A DNA stretch of 64,000 bases from Phycisphaerales bacterium. Lineage in GTDB: Bacteria; Planctomycetota; Phycisphaerae; SM23-33; FEN-1343. The DNA is taken from contig PMYD01000040.1 of NCBI GenBank assembly GCA_003171335.1, positions 1 through 64,000 of the forward strand. The letters run 5' to 3'. The notes beneath the pieces are model-generated. The model worked only from the letters and a program-made list of their open reading frames with translations, searched no databases and was not told the DNA's origin. This document shows positions 26,831 through 34,257 of this stretch, piece after piece (position 1 is the first letter of the stretch; every line of letters begins with the position of its first letter). The translations under genes and the position numbers were made by a program.

Positions 26831-27283
26831 GGTGCCACTGCTGCGCTGTTTGCAGCAGTGCGCCGGCCGCAAGATCATTGCCGAAGCTTCAGCGGAACCC
26901 GCAGGACCTCTATCCTTGCCGGCCCGCACAGCGCACGGCTGCAAACAACGCAGCCGTGGCACCGTCAAACCAATCCTTACTTGTCCTGGTGCCACTGCTG
27001 CGCTGTTTGCAGCAGTGCGCCGGACGCAGGATCATCGCCGAAGGTTCAGCGGATGCCGCAGGACCTCTATCCTTGCCGGCCTCGCACAGCGCACGGCTGC
27101 AAACGACGCAGCCGTGGCACCGGCAAACCAATCCTTCCTTGTCCTGGTGCCACTGCTGCGCTGTTTGCAGCAGTGCGCCAGCCGCAAGATCATTGCCGAA
27201 ACTTCAGCGGAACCCGCAGGACCTCTATACTTGCCGGCTCGCACAGCGCACGGCTGCAAACAACGCAGCCGTGGCACCGGGAT
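26831..27283. repeat. Three tandem ~157-bp units, each a face-to-face pair of REP-like palindromes
   Basis: GGTGCCACTGCTGCGC starts units at 26831, 26989 and 27146 (periods 158 and 157). Each unit ends with the inverted element GCGCACGGCTGCAAAC.ACGCAGCCGTGGCACC. The inner spacer (AAGATCATTGCCGAAG.TTCAGCGG...) is also conserved. The array fills the 535-base gap between the transglutaminase gene and ilvN; the ORFs across it in the track are not real. Confidence 0.9.
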
Positions 27284-27341
27284 AAGACGAGCCCAAGGCC
27301 TCGCTCAGATGGTCAATTGTCCATTGTCGATTGTCAATTCT

Positions 27342-27665
27342 TCACTCCCGGAAATACTCCTCCAGCCGCACGAACACATCGTGGGCCGCCTCGTGCCGGC
27401 GGACGGAAAAGACATCCTGGAGCTTGAGCAGTTGGGCGACCATCTGCTCCAGAGGCGTGTCGGCGTGGACCAGCAGCCAGATGTGGCTTTGGCGGCCATC
27501 GCCCACGGGCATGCATAGGATGGCCTCCACATTGAAGGCCCTCCGCGAGAACAGGCCGCACACGTGCGACATGACGCCGGGGTGGTTCGCCACGGTCAGT
27601 TCCAGCACCGCGCGGCCGTCCGTGCGGGCGGCGGGCGGCGGGTTGTCATTTGCAGGCTTCAACAT
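27342..27665 (-). CDS. ilvN: Acetolactate synthase small (regulatory) subunit, short ACT form
   Basis: 107 residues from the ATG at 27665 (MLKPANDNPPP). One ACT domain spans ~22-95 (AVLELTVANHPGVMSHVCGLFSRRAFNVEAILCMPVG), the region that binds branched-chain amino acids and confers feedback control on IlvB. It lacks the extra C-terminal domain of IlvH-type subunits and so resembles the short E. coli IlvN. It overlaps the end of ilvB by 20 bases, indicating coupled translation. Confidence 0.92.
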   Translation of the reverse strand: MLKPANDNPPPAARTDGRAVLELTVANHPGVMSHVCGLFSRRAFNVEAILCMPVGDGRQSHIWLLVHADTPLEQMVAQLLKLQDVFSVRRHEAAHDVFVRLEEYFRE

Positions 27666-29337
27666 GGGTCGCACCTCCAATCATGTCCCGATTGGCCGCG
27701 CCGGGCGGCACCATGGGGAAAACCATTTCGTTCACATCGATGGGCGCGTGGATCAGCCGCGGGCCGGGCGCGGCCAGGGCCTCGGCCAGTCTGGCCCGTG
27801 GATCGGCGGCCGTGCCCAGGTCGCAGGCCGGCACGCCAAAACCCTCGGCGATGGCGCAGAAATCCACCTTGAGGCGGTAGTCGCAGGCGAACAGCCGCCC
27901 CTGGTAGAACAGTTCCTGCTGCTGGTGCACCAGGCCCAGCGAGTTGTTGTTCATCACGATCACCTTGACGTTCACGTTCTCCTCGGCGGCCGTGGCCAGC
28001 TCCTGGATGTTCATGAGCAGGCTGCCGTCGCCGCTGAAGCACACGATGGTGCGGTCCGGTGCGGCCAGGGCGGCGCCGATGGCCGCCGGCAGGCCAAAGC
28101 CCATCGTGCCCAGCCCGCCGGAGGTCAGAAGCTGCCGCTGGCGGCGGATCGGGTAGGCCTGGGCCACCCACATCTGGTGCTGGCCCACATCGGTGGCGAT
28201 GATCGCCTCATCATCCAGCAGGGCGGCCGTCTGGACGATCAGGCCGTAGGGCGTGCGCACATCGTCGCAGCCGTCCATCCTCAGCGGGTGGTCACGGCGA
28301 AGCGATTCGAGCCGGCCGCGCCACGCCGGGCGCTCATCCGCCGCCACGTGCGGCAGCAGGGCCGCCAACGCATCGCCAGCGCTGGCCAGGACGGCGGTAG
28401 CGGGCGTCTTGATTTTGCCCAACTCGCTGGCGTCGATATCAATATGCACGATGGCCGCGTGGGGGCAGAATTCCCGCACCTTGCCCGTGGCCCGGTCATC
28501 GAAGCGCACGCCCGCGGCGATGACCAGGTCCGCCTCCTCCAGCAGCAGATTCGTGCAGCGGGCGCCGTGCATGCCCAGCATGCCCAGCGCCAGCGGATGG
28601 CCGGCCGGCAGCGCGCCCAGGCCCAGCAAGGTCATGGCGACGGGGATGGAGGCCCGCTCCGCCAGGCGGCGGACCTGCTCGCCCGCGCTACATGCCACGA
28701 CGCCCCCGCCCACATACAACACCGGCCGACGTGCCGCGGCGAGCCGCTCGGCGATGGCCGCGATGGCCGCCTCATCCACCGCCGGCGGCGCCGCCGGCTG
28801 ACCCGGCGCGGGCCACTCGGTGAACTCGAAGCGCTGGAGCTGAACATCCTTGGGCACATCGATCAGCACCGGTCCGGGGCGGCCGGAGGCGGCGATGGCG
28901 AAGGCCCGCGGGATCACCTCCAGCAGCTCGGCCGCCGAGCGCACCAGGTAGTTGTGCTTGGTGATGGGAATGCTCAGGCCGTACGTGTCGACCTCCTGGA
29001 AGGCATCGGTGCCGATCATCGCCCGGGGCACCTGGCCGGTGATGCAGATGACCGGCACGGAGTCGAGCTTGGCGTCGGCGATGGCCGTCAGCACGTTGGT
29101 GGCGCCGGGGCCGGAGGTGGCCAGGCACACCGCCGGCGCGCCGGTCACGCGGGCCATACCCTGGGCAATGAAACCCGCCCCCTGCTCGTGCCGGGTCAGG
29201 ATGTGGCGGATGCGGCCGCATCGCGCCAGCGCCTCGTACAGCGGCAGGTTACAGCCGCCGGGAATGCCCGCCAGGGTGGTGATGCCCTGTCGCTCCAGCA
29301 GGCCGACGATGATCTCCGCGCCAGTCAAGTTGAACAT
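27646..29337 (-). CDS. ilvB: Acetolactate synthase large catalytic subunit
   Basis: 563 residues from the ATG at 29337 (MFNLTGAEIIVGLL), preceded by AAAGGAG; the ORF-track start 42 bases upstream is rejected. It is a ThDP enzyme forming acetolactate/acetohydroxybutyrate, the first common step to Val, Leu and Ile. Seen: catalytic Glu in HEQGAGFIAQG, GPGATNVLTAIADA, the FAD-region IAAGVRFDDRATG, and the ThDP-Mg motif GDGSLLMNIQELATAAEENVNVKVIVMNNN. It is followed by ilvN. The leader at 29446-29689 suggests attenuation control. Confidence 0.96.
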   Translation of the reverse strand: MFNLTGAEIIVGLLERQGITTLAGIPGGCNLPLYEALARCGRIRHILTRHEQGAGFIAQGMARVTGAPAVCLATSGPGATNVLTAIADAKLDSVPVICITGQVPRAMIGTDAFQEVDTYGLSIPITKHNYLVRSAAELLEVIPRAFAIAASGRPGPVLIDVPKDVQLQRFEFTEWPAPGQPAAPPAVDEAAIAAIAERLAAARRPVLYVGGGVVACSAGEQVRRLAERASIPVAMTLLGLGALPAGHPLALGMLGMHGARCTNLLLEEADLVIAAGVRFDDRATGKVREFCPHAAIVHIDIDASELGKIKTPATAVLASAGDALAALLPHVAADERPAWRGRLESLRRDHPLRMDGCDDVRTPYGLIVQTAALLDDEAIIATDVGQHQMWVAQAYPIRRQRQLLTSGGLGTMGFGLPAAIGAALAAPDRTIVCFSGDGSLLMNIQELATAAEENVNVKVIVMNNNSLGLVHQQQELFYQGRLFACDYRLKVDFCAIAEGFGVPACDLGTAADPRARLAEALAAPGPRLIHAPIDVNEMVFPMVPPGAANRDMIGGATHVEACK

Positions 29338-29352
29338 GTCGCTCGCTCCTTT

Positions 29353-29396
29353 TCGTGTGGCACAGCCACAATGTGGCACAGCCGCCCTCGGCTGTG
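29353..29396. repeat. REP-like GTGGCACAGCC palindrome
   Basis: TGTGGCACAGCCACA and TGTGGCACAGCCGCCCTCGGCTGTGCGC lie side by side between the ilvB start and its terminator hairpin; they are related in form to the GGTGCCACGGCTG family. Confidence 0.55.
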
Positions 29397-29445
29397 CGCA
29401 TTTCCGGGGCCACCGGGGCGTCGGGAGGTCGGCAGGAGGCGGGCG

Positions 29446-29490
29446 TAAAAGAACAGCCCCCGCCGACGCCTGGCGCCGGCAGGGGCTTTG
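29446..29490 (-). terminator. Attenuator-type terminator hairpin in the ilvB leader
   Basis: Arms 29455-29465 and 29477-29487 pair as AGCCCC-GCCG/CGGC-GGGGCT with one mismatch and further pairing in the loop. On the minus strand the hairpin is followed by GTTCTTTTACG, and on the plus strand by TTTGGTTTTT, so it can stop transcription in both directions. Read toward ilvB it follows the mini-ORF at 29514-29609 by about 27 bases. Confidence 0.75.
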
Positions 29491-29513
29491 GTTTTTCGTG
29501 TCAACCGAACCCG

Positions 29514-29609
29514 CTATGGCGCACAGACATCGCCAAGGCCTACGATCAGGCCTACAGCGACTAGCGCCACTACAGCGACGGCAGCGGGTTGTCCGGTCTT
29601 TTGATTCAT
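29514..29609 (-). CDS. Candidate ilv leader peptide, 31 codons rich in Val/Leu/Ile
   Basis: This small frame is absent from the ORF track. It starts ATG AAT CAA AAG at 29609 and stops at TAG 29514-29516. The core AVAVVALVAVGLIVGLG contains most of its 11 branched-chain codons (seven Val, three Leu, one Ile). It sits between a promoter (29661-29689) and a terminator hairpin, with ilvB next, which is the layout of classical ilv attenuators. The ribosome site is weak (GTGAAG). An alternative is a single-span small membrane protein, since the same core would make a transmembrane helix. Confidence 0.6.
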   Translation of the reverse strand: MNQKTGQPAAVAVVALVAVGLIVGLGDVCAP

Positions 29610-29660
29610 CGCTTCACAAGCTCACTTCGCAAACCAGCGGGCACACGGCCCGATATTGAG

Positions 29661-29689
29661 ATTGTCCTATATATTTGTATCGGCGTCAA
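29661..29689 (-). promoter_or_regulatory. Candidate promoter of the ilvBN operon
   Basis: On the minus strand TTGACG (29684-29689) and GACAAT (29661-29666) are 17 bases apart; predicted transcription starts near 29654, about 45 bases ahead of the mini-ORF. Confidence 0.6.
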
Positions 29690-29716
29690 GGAAGTTCAAC
29701 GTAAGGCGCGGCTGCA

Positions 29717-29740
29717 GGGGCGAAAGTTTCGCCCCTGTTG
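29717..29740. repeat. GGGGCGAAAGTTTCGCCCC palindrome
   Basis: The same palindrome as at 6741-6763, here as a single copy upstream of the ilv promoter. Confidence 0.75.
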
Positions 29741-29777
29741 CATGGCTGCCGGAACGGCCGTGAGGACTTCGTTCTTT

Positions 29778-29820
29778 AAGTGTTACATTCATCACCTTTA
29801 AGGTGACGAATGTAACACTT
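29778..29820. repeat. 43-base near-perfect palindrome downstream of the M3 peptidase gene
   Basis: Arms AAGTGTTACATTC-A-TCACCTT and AAGGTGA-C-GAATGTAACACTT pair over 21 positions with one A-C mismatch and a single central base. A partial extra copy (CTGTAACACTTA) follows near 29867. It may terminate the peptidase transcript or be a REP-type element. Confidence 0.7.
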
Positions 29821-29898
29821 AGACCATCCCATGCAGCAGACCAAGTGTCCACGAAGCGCCGACTGTAACACTTATCGCCTGTGCCGGCAGCCAAACCG

Positions 29899-31659
29899 CT
29901 ATTCCATTCTCTCCAATTCCTCCGCCACCGCCGCCGCCAGGGGCGCGATGGTCTCGGCCGAGAAATCAAACCGCAGGCCGGCGGCGGCAAACAGCTCCGG
30001 CAGAGGTTTCGACCCGCCCAGGGCCAGCGCGGCGCGGTAGCCGGCCAAGGCGACCTCCGGGTCGCTGCGGGCCTTGACCCAAAGCTGAAGCGCCCCGAGC
30101 TGGGCGATTCCGTATTCAATGTAGTAGAACGGCACCTCGAAGATGTGGAGCTGCCGGTGCCACAGGTGGGCCTGCTGCTCCTCCAATCCGCTCCAGTCGA
30201 TCACGCCGCCGTCGAAGCGGCTGAGCGCTGCAAGCCACGCCTCACAGCGCTGGTCGGCCGAGTGGCCGGGATGCTCATAGAGCCAGTGCTGGAAGGAATC
30301 GATCGTCGCCACCCAGGGCAGGATCCACAGCACCTCTTCCAGGTGCTCGCGGCGGCTGCGGCGGAAATCCTCGTCCTGATCGTAAAACACCGTCATGTGG
30401 TCGCCGGCCAATAGCTCCATGCCCATGGAGGCCACCTCGCAGAACTCCATCGGCGCGTGCCGGTACGGCAGCAGCGGCTCGGCCACCGCCGCCAGGGCGT
30501 GGAAGGCGTGGCCGCCCTCGTGCAGCAGCGTGCGGACATCGCGATCCAGGCCCACCGCATTCATGAAGATGAACGGCTTGCGGGCCTCCGCCAGCGAGGT
30601 CTGGTAGCCGCCGGGCGCCTTGCCCTTGCGGCTGGCCAGGTCCAGCAGGCCCATCTGGCCCATGGAGGCGAACTGCTGCCCCAGCTCTGGATCGAGCTGC
30701 GTGAACACCGCCTGCGTGCCGGCGATGAGCCCCTCGGGGCGGTCGAACGGCTTGAGCGGCGGCCGGCCTAAAGGATCGACGCTCGTATCCCACGGCCGCA
30801 GCGTGCGCAATTTCATCCGCCGGCGGCGCTCATCAAGCATGCGCGCCCACAACGGCACGACGTGCCGCTCGACGGCCTGGTGATACTGCACGCAATCCTG
30901 CGGCGTGTAGTAGAAGCGGTGCAGCTCCTTGAAGCGGTAGTCGATGTACCGCTCGAAACCCGCGTTGGCGGCGATGCGCTGCCGCAGGGCGAGCATCTTG
31001 TCGAACAACTCCTCCAGCTTGTCCTTGTCCTTCAGGCGGCGGCGGGCGGTGGCGATCCAGGCCGATTTTCGCAGCGGGCGGTCGGGCTCCTGGAGGAATT
31101 TTCCCATCTGGGCCAGCGTGCGCTCCTCGCCGCGAAACCGCACGGTCATCGCGCCGCAGAGGGTCTGGTATTCCTGCGACAGCAGCGACACATCGCGGTT
31201 GAGTTCCACGTTCTCCTGGCGGAACAGCTCGATATCCGCCCGCAGGGCGCGATCGTGCACGTCGTAGCGGCCCGCCGGCTGGGTGGCCGGCATGCCCAGT
31301 TGATCGCGCGCTGTGATGTACTTGCGGTCCAGCTTGTCCGAAAGCGGCGCCAGGGCCGGCACCACGGTGGTGACGTACTCCTTGTACGCCTTGGCCCGAT
31401 CTTCATCATCCGTCTGGCAGGTCATGCGGACATACAGCACCGCCCCGGCCTGCCCCACCGCCGACTCCAGCTCCGAGCGGTCCAGCACCCAGGCCTCCAG
31501 CTCCTCCACGCTGTGCAGCGGCCGCTCCAGCAGCCGCTGATACAGCGCCACGGTCGTGTCCCTGTCGATGAGATTCACGCCCTCGGGCACGAAGTGCCGC
31601 GGCTGGTAAGGAGGCAGGGAGTCGAAGTTAAGCTGCGTGGCGGCGGTCCTGTCGGTCAT
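29899..31659 (-). CDS. M3-family oligoendopeptidase (PepF-like)
   Basis: 586 residues from the ATG at 31659 (MTDRTAATQLNF), with AAAGGA ten bases before; the ORF-track start runs into word repeats. The zinc site LLHEGGHAFHAL (HExxH, near residue 395) is followed by FCEVASMGMELLAG with the third-ligand Glu. The helical N-terminal half and length fit M3B oligoendopeptidases, cytosolic enzymes that trim short peptides. No signal peptide is visible. Confidence 0.92.
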   Translation of the reverse strand: MTDRTAATQLNFDSLPPYQPRHFVPEGVNLIDRDTTVALYQRLLERPLHSVEELEAWVLDRSELESAVGQAGAVLYVRMTCQTDDEDRAKAYKEYVTTVVPALAPLSDKLDRKYITARDQLGMPATQPAGRYDVHDRALRADIELFRQENVELNRDVSLLSQEYQTLCGAMTVRFRGEERTLAQMGKFLQEPDRPLRKSAWIATARRRLKDKDKLEELFDKMLALRQRIAANAGFERYIDYRFKELHRFYYTPQDCVQYHQAVERHVVPLWARMLDERRRRMKLRTLRPWDTSVDPLGRPPLKPFDRPEGLIAGTQAVFTQLDPELGQQFASMGQMGLLDLASRKGKAPGGYQTSLAEARKPFIFMNAVGLDRDVRTLLHEGGHAFHALAAVAEPLLPYRHAPMEFCEVASMGMELLAGDHMTVFYDQDEDFRRSRREHLEEVLWILPWVATIDSFQHWLYEHPGHSADQRCEAWLAALSRFDGGVIDWSGLEEQQAHLWHRQLHIFEVPFYYIEYGIAQLGALQLWVKARSDPEVALAGYRAALALGGSKPLPELFAAAGLRFDFSAETIAPLAAAVAEELERME

Positions 31660-31680
31660 GTGCAGTCGGTCCTTTAAAGC

Positions 31681-31882
31681 AGGCTTTAGGCTGTAGGCTT
31701 TAGGCTGTAGGAACAGCAAGAACGTAGCACCTTCGGCCGGCAGGAATGACCCCCTGCCATGCCCCTACAGCCTAAAGTCTACAGCCTATAGCCTCTGTAG
31801 GAACAGCAAGAACAGAGCACTTCGGCCGGCAGGAATGACCCCCTGCCATGCCCCTACAGCCTAAAGTCTACAGCCTACAGCC
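31681..31882. repeat. GTAGGCTTTAGGC word arms with a 90-bp tandem duplication
   Basis: Left arm (31681-31710) and right arm (CTACAGCCTAAAGTCTACAG, about 31765-31797) enclose a spacer. The block GTAGGAACAGCAAGAAC... through the right arm is then repeated once with a 90-base period (31707 and 31797). The last arm runs into the end of the lipoate-ligase-like gene. Confidence 0.85.
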
Positions 31883-32798
31883 TCTTCACCCACGCCGCGC
31901 CCGCATGCAGCCGATAGTGCTCCTGGAAGGCCCTGCCGGCGGCGGGCGCGGCGCCTGAGTCGATCAGCGCCACGCCGGCCGCCCGAACGGCGGCCGCCAG
32001 TGCGGCGGCCATCTGCTCAAATCCTACCGGCCGGCCCAGTAATTCCCCCACCGCGGCCGAAGGCTGGATCGGATGCGAGCGGCCAAGCACGATGCTGCCA
32101 TGCTGAAGCAGGCCCGTGCGCGTTCGCCGCTGGGCGCTGCCGGCCAATTTGCCCGCGCCGGCCATCAAGTCGAACGAGGCGTGGCACGCAAAACACAGGA
32201 ACGGCCCCGTGCGGCCGGCGGCGCGCTCTCGGCCGCCGCGCAAGGCGATTCTCGCTTGTTCACCCGGTCCTTCAACTCCCGGTGCCACGGCTGTCCGCAG
32301 CCGTGCGCTCGGGCCTGCTGGGCGGGGGGAAGGTCCGGCGGAATCCTGCGCGACGTCCGTTTGCTCTTGGGCGCACAGCGCACGGCTGCGGACAGCCGTG
32401 GCACCAAGAGATGGGACCGCCGTGGCGCCCAGAGACGCGATCGCCTCGGCCACGCGGGCGTGCATCCAATGGTAAAGATCCGCCGGGCGCTGCCCCGCCA
32501 GCGGATGATCCAGCGGCAGGATCAGGCTATAGGTCAGCTCGTCGGCATGCACGATCGCCCCGCCGCCAGTGCAGCGGCGCACGACGGGTAGCGCCGAAAG
32601 GCGCTCATCGCCCAGGCGCTGCGGGTCATCAAATTTCTGGAAATACCCCAGCGACAGCGTCGGCGGCGACCAGCGATAAAGCCTCAGAATCCCCTGGTCT
32701 TTCACCTCCTCCAGCAGCGCGCCGTCGATGGCCATGTTGGTGGCCCCGTCGCGGGGAGGATCGAGGAAGAGTTGCAGTCGCCAGGGAGTGCCCGTCAT
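31875..32798 (-). CDS. Lipoate-protein ligase/LipM-like protein carrying an in-frame REP insertion
   Basis: 307 residues, BPL/LplA/LipB fold: DGATNMAIDGALLEE, RLYRWSPPTLSLGYFQ, VVRRCTGGGAIVHADELTYS, and the conserved Lys in GAGKLAGSAQRR followed by LLQHGSIVLG. Between SLGATAV (~125) and GPFLCF (~200) lies about 60 residues with no family counterpart. This stretch is encoded by two inverted GGTGCCACGGCTG palindromes (32281-32308 and 32376-32405) plus spacer, reading LGATAVRSRA and ARLRTAVAPG. The frame stays open. Function is probably octanoyl/lipoyl transfer if the loop tolerates the insert. Confidence 0.75.
   Translation of the reverse strand: MTGTPWRLQLFLDPPRDGATNMAIDGALLEEVKDQGILRLYRWSPPTLSLGYFQKFDDPQRLGDERLSALPVVRRCTGGGAIVHADELTYSLILPLDHPLAGQRPADLYHWMHARVAEAIASLGATAVPSLGATAVRSRALCAQEQTDVAQDSAGPSPRPAGPSARLRTAVAPGVEGPGEQARIALRGGRERAAGRTGPFLCFACHASFDLMAGAGKLAGSAQRRTRTGLLQHGSIVLGRSHPIQPSAAVGELLGRPVGFEQMAAALAAAVRAAGVALIDSGAAPAAGRAFQEHYRLHAGAAWVKRL
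32281..32405. repeat. REP-like inverted pair inside the lipoate-ligase-like gene
   Basis: GGTGCCACGGCTGTCCGCAG... at 32281-32308 and its reverse complement at 32376-32405 (GCGCACGGCTGCGGACAGCC...) match the palindromes flanking the RAYT at 62419. In the gene's reading direction a short SLGATAV coding duplication borders it. Confidence 0.9.
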
Positions 32799-32827
32799 TG
32801 GAAGGTTCCCCCGTTGAGGCTGGCGCT

Positions 32828-32990
32828 AAAATCCCAAATCCCAAATTTCAAATCCCAAACAAATTCCAAGCACCAAATTCCAAACCCATACCGGGAACAA
32901 CCATCAGTCGGCAGGAGAATGTTTGTTCCCCTTTGGAATTTGGGATTTGGTGCTTGTTTGGAATTTGGGATTTGGAATTTGGAATTTCTT
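32828..32990. repeat. Inverted pair of AAATTCCAAATCCC word repeats
   Basis: Left arm (32828-32885) iterates AAATCCCAAATTTC-type words and ends CAAGCACCAAATTCC; right arm (32930-32990) is the reverse complement, with GGTGCTTGTTTGG. The spacer side carries TTGTTCCCCTTTGG, also found at 42124. The same element occurs at 37425-37575 and 42037-42225. Confidence 0.9.
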
Positions 32991-33005
32991 CTACCCACGT
33001 GCAAC

Positions 33006-33368
33006 CTATTGCCCCCGATACACGCACTTCGCCGTTTCGCTCTCGCACACCGCCACGGCGGAAAGCTCCGGCAGCTCCGGCTTGATGCGCTGCCACAGCC
33101 ACTGGGCCAGCAGTTCGCTGGTGGAGTTGGCCAGGCCGGGAATCTGCCCTAGGTCGTGGTGGTCGAGCTGGTCGATCAGCGGCCGCACGATGGACGAGAT
33201 GCGGGCGAAATCCATCACCCAGCCGGCGTGCGGATCGACCGGCCCTTCCACGTGCACATCCACGCGGTAGCTGTGTCCGTGCATGCTGCCGCACTTGTGA
33301 CCCGCCGGCACGTTAGGCAGCGCGTGGGCCGCGTCGAATCGAAATGTTTTTATAAGTTCTGCTTTCAT
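33006..33368 (-). CDS. queD: 6-carboxytetrahydropterin synthase QueD
   Basis: 120 residues from the ATG at 33368 (MKAELIKTF); four more residues are possible upstream. This PTPS-fold enzyme makes 6-carboxy-tetrahydropterin from dihydroneopterin triphosphate, the second step to preQ0. Zinc histidines are FDAAHALP and MHGHSYRV, with the catalytic Cys in HKCGSMHGH, the Asp/His pair LDHHDLG, and the purine-binding Glu in VCESETAK. queE lies 64 bases upstream on the same strand, so a queE-queD unit is likely. Confidence 0.93.
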   Translation of the reverse strand: MKAELIKTFRFDAAHALPNVPAGHKCGSMHGHSYRVDVHVEGPVDPHAGWVMDFARISSIVRPLIDQLDHHDLGQIPGLANSTSELLAQWLWQRIKPELPELSAVAVCESETAKCVYRGQ

Positions 33369-33377
33369 GTTACCGGA

Positions 33378-33396
33378 CACAGGCTAAAAGCCTGTG
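33378..33396. repeat. CACAGGCTAAAAGCCTGTG palindrome
   Basis: A perfect stem of eight bases lies ten bases upstream of queD; the identical element is at 50928-50946 before argD, in both cases flanked by GTGCCACC. Confidence 0.85.
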
Positions 33397-33432
33397 CCAC
33401 CTAAACCTTATCCCTACAGCCTACAGCCTGTC

Positions 33433-34089
33433 TCACCTGCCTCGTTCCTCCGCCGGCCAGATGATCTTATGCAATTGCACGTTCAGCCGCGCGGGCAGAT
33501 GATCGGCGAGCATCCACGCGGCCAGGTCCGCCAGGGGCAGGCGGTCGGCCACCGCGCCCAGGAGCACGGTGCAGCGGCGAGGAAGATCATATCGCGCCAG
33601 CACGTCCTTGGCGAAATCGTAGTCGGCCCGGTCGGCCAGGACGAGCTTCACCTCATCGGTCGGCCGCAGCAGAGGCAGGTTCTCCCAGCGCATGCGCTCA
33701 GTAGCGCCGCTGGAGGGACATTTCACATCGACAATCCGCACCACGCGCGGATCCACGGCGGCGATATCCACGGTGCCGGAGGTCTCCAGCAGCACCTGGT
33801 AGCCCGCATCGCACAGGGCCGTCAGCAGCCCAATTGCCCCCGCCTGCGCCAACGGCTCACCGCCGGTCACCTCCACCAGCGGACACGCCAGCTCCTTCAC
33901 GCGTGCTAACACCTGCGCCAGGTCCATCGCCTGCCCGCCTTGGCGGGCGTACGCGGTGTCGCACCAGCGGCAGCCCACATCGCAGCCCGCCAGCCGCACG
34001 AAGCTACACGGCTGGCCCACGCGGGTGGATTCGCCCTGGAGGCTGAGGAAGATTTCGCTGATGGACAGCGCTGTTGGCACGGGGACCAT
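33433..34089 (-). CDS. queE: 7-carboxy-7-deazaguanine synthase QueE
   Basis: 218 residues from the ATG at 34089 (MVPVPTALSISEIF); the longer ORF start reads through word repeats. It is a radical-SAM enzyme converting 6-carboxytetrahydropterin to 7-carboxy-7-deazaguanine. QueE features: EIFLSLQGESTRVGQPCSFVRLAGC, cluster cysteines C-x3-C-x2-C in CDVGCRWCDTAYA, and EVTGGEPLAQ. It precedes queD. Together with the QueC-like gene at 20691, the window encodes the last three preQ0 steps. Confidence 0.93.
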   Translation of the reverse strand: MVPVPTALSISEIFLSLQGESTRVGQPCSFVRLAGCDVGCRWCDTAYARQGGQAMDLAQVLARVKELACPLVEVTGGEPLAQAGAIGLLTALCDAGYQVLLETSGTVDIAAVDPRVVRIVDVKCPSSGATERMRWENLPLLRPTDEVKLVLADRADYDFAKDVLARYDLPRRCTVLLGAVADRLPLADLAAWMLADHLPARLNVQLHKIIWPAEERGR

Positions 34090-34095
34090 TCTACA

Positions 34096-34215
34096 GGGGA
34101 ATTTGCGATTTTTGATTTGCGATTTGCGATTAGAAAGGCCGGAACAAGGTGCCGGTCGTAAAGACAGGTCGTCTGGGGATCGGGTCTTCAATCGCAAATC
34201 AAAAATCGCAAATCG
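34096..34215. repeat. Inverted pair of TTTGCGATTTGCGATT word repeats
   Basis: Left arm GCGATTTTTGATTTGCGATT (34105 on) and right arm AATCGCAAATCAAAAATCGC (about 34190-34212) surround about 60 bases. The same element is at 59532-59650. Confidence 0.85.
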
Positions 34216-34257
34216 TCCCGAGCTGGCAGCGCCGACAAGCGACTCACCGTCACCCTG

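Noticed and set aside
26604-27518. Frames of 304, 189 and 135 residues across the repeat array
   Set aside because: They translate tandem palindromic DNA into repeated peptides and have no independent start signals.
27331-29448. 705-residue open frame on the plus strand
   Set aside because: Antisense to ilvBN, whose motifs are unambiguous.
29355-29564. 69-residue frame reading through the terminator opposite the ilv leader
   Set aside because: It crosses the hairpin and a REP-like palindrome, and its start lies inside repeats; the opposite-strand leader ORF explains the region better.
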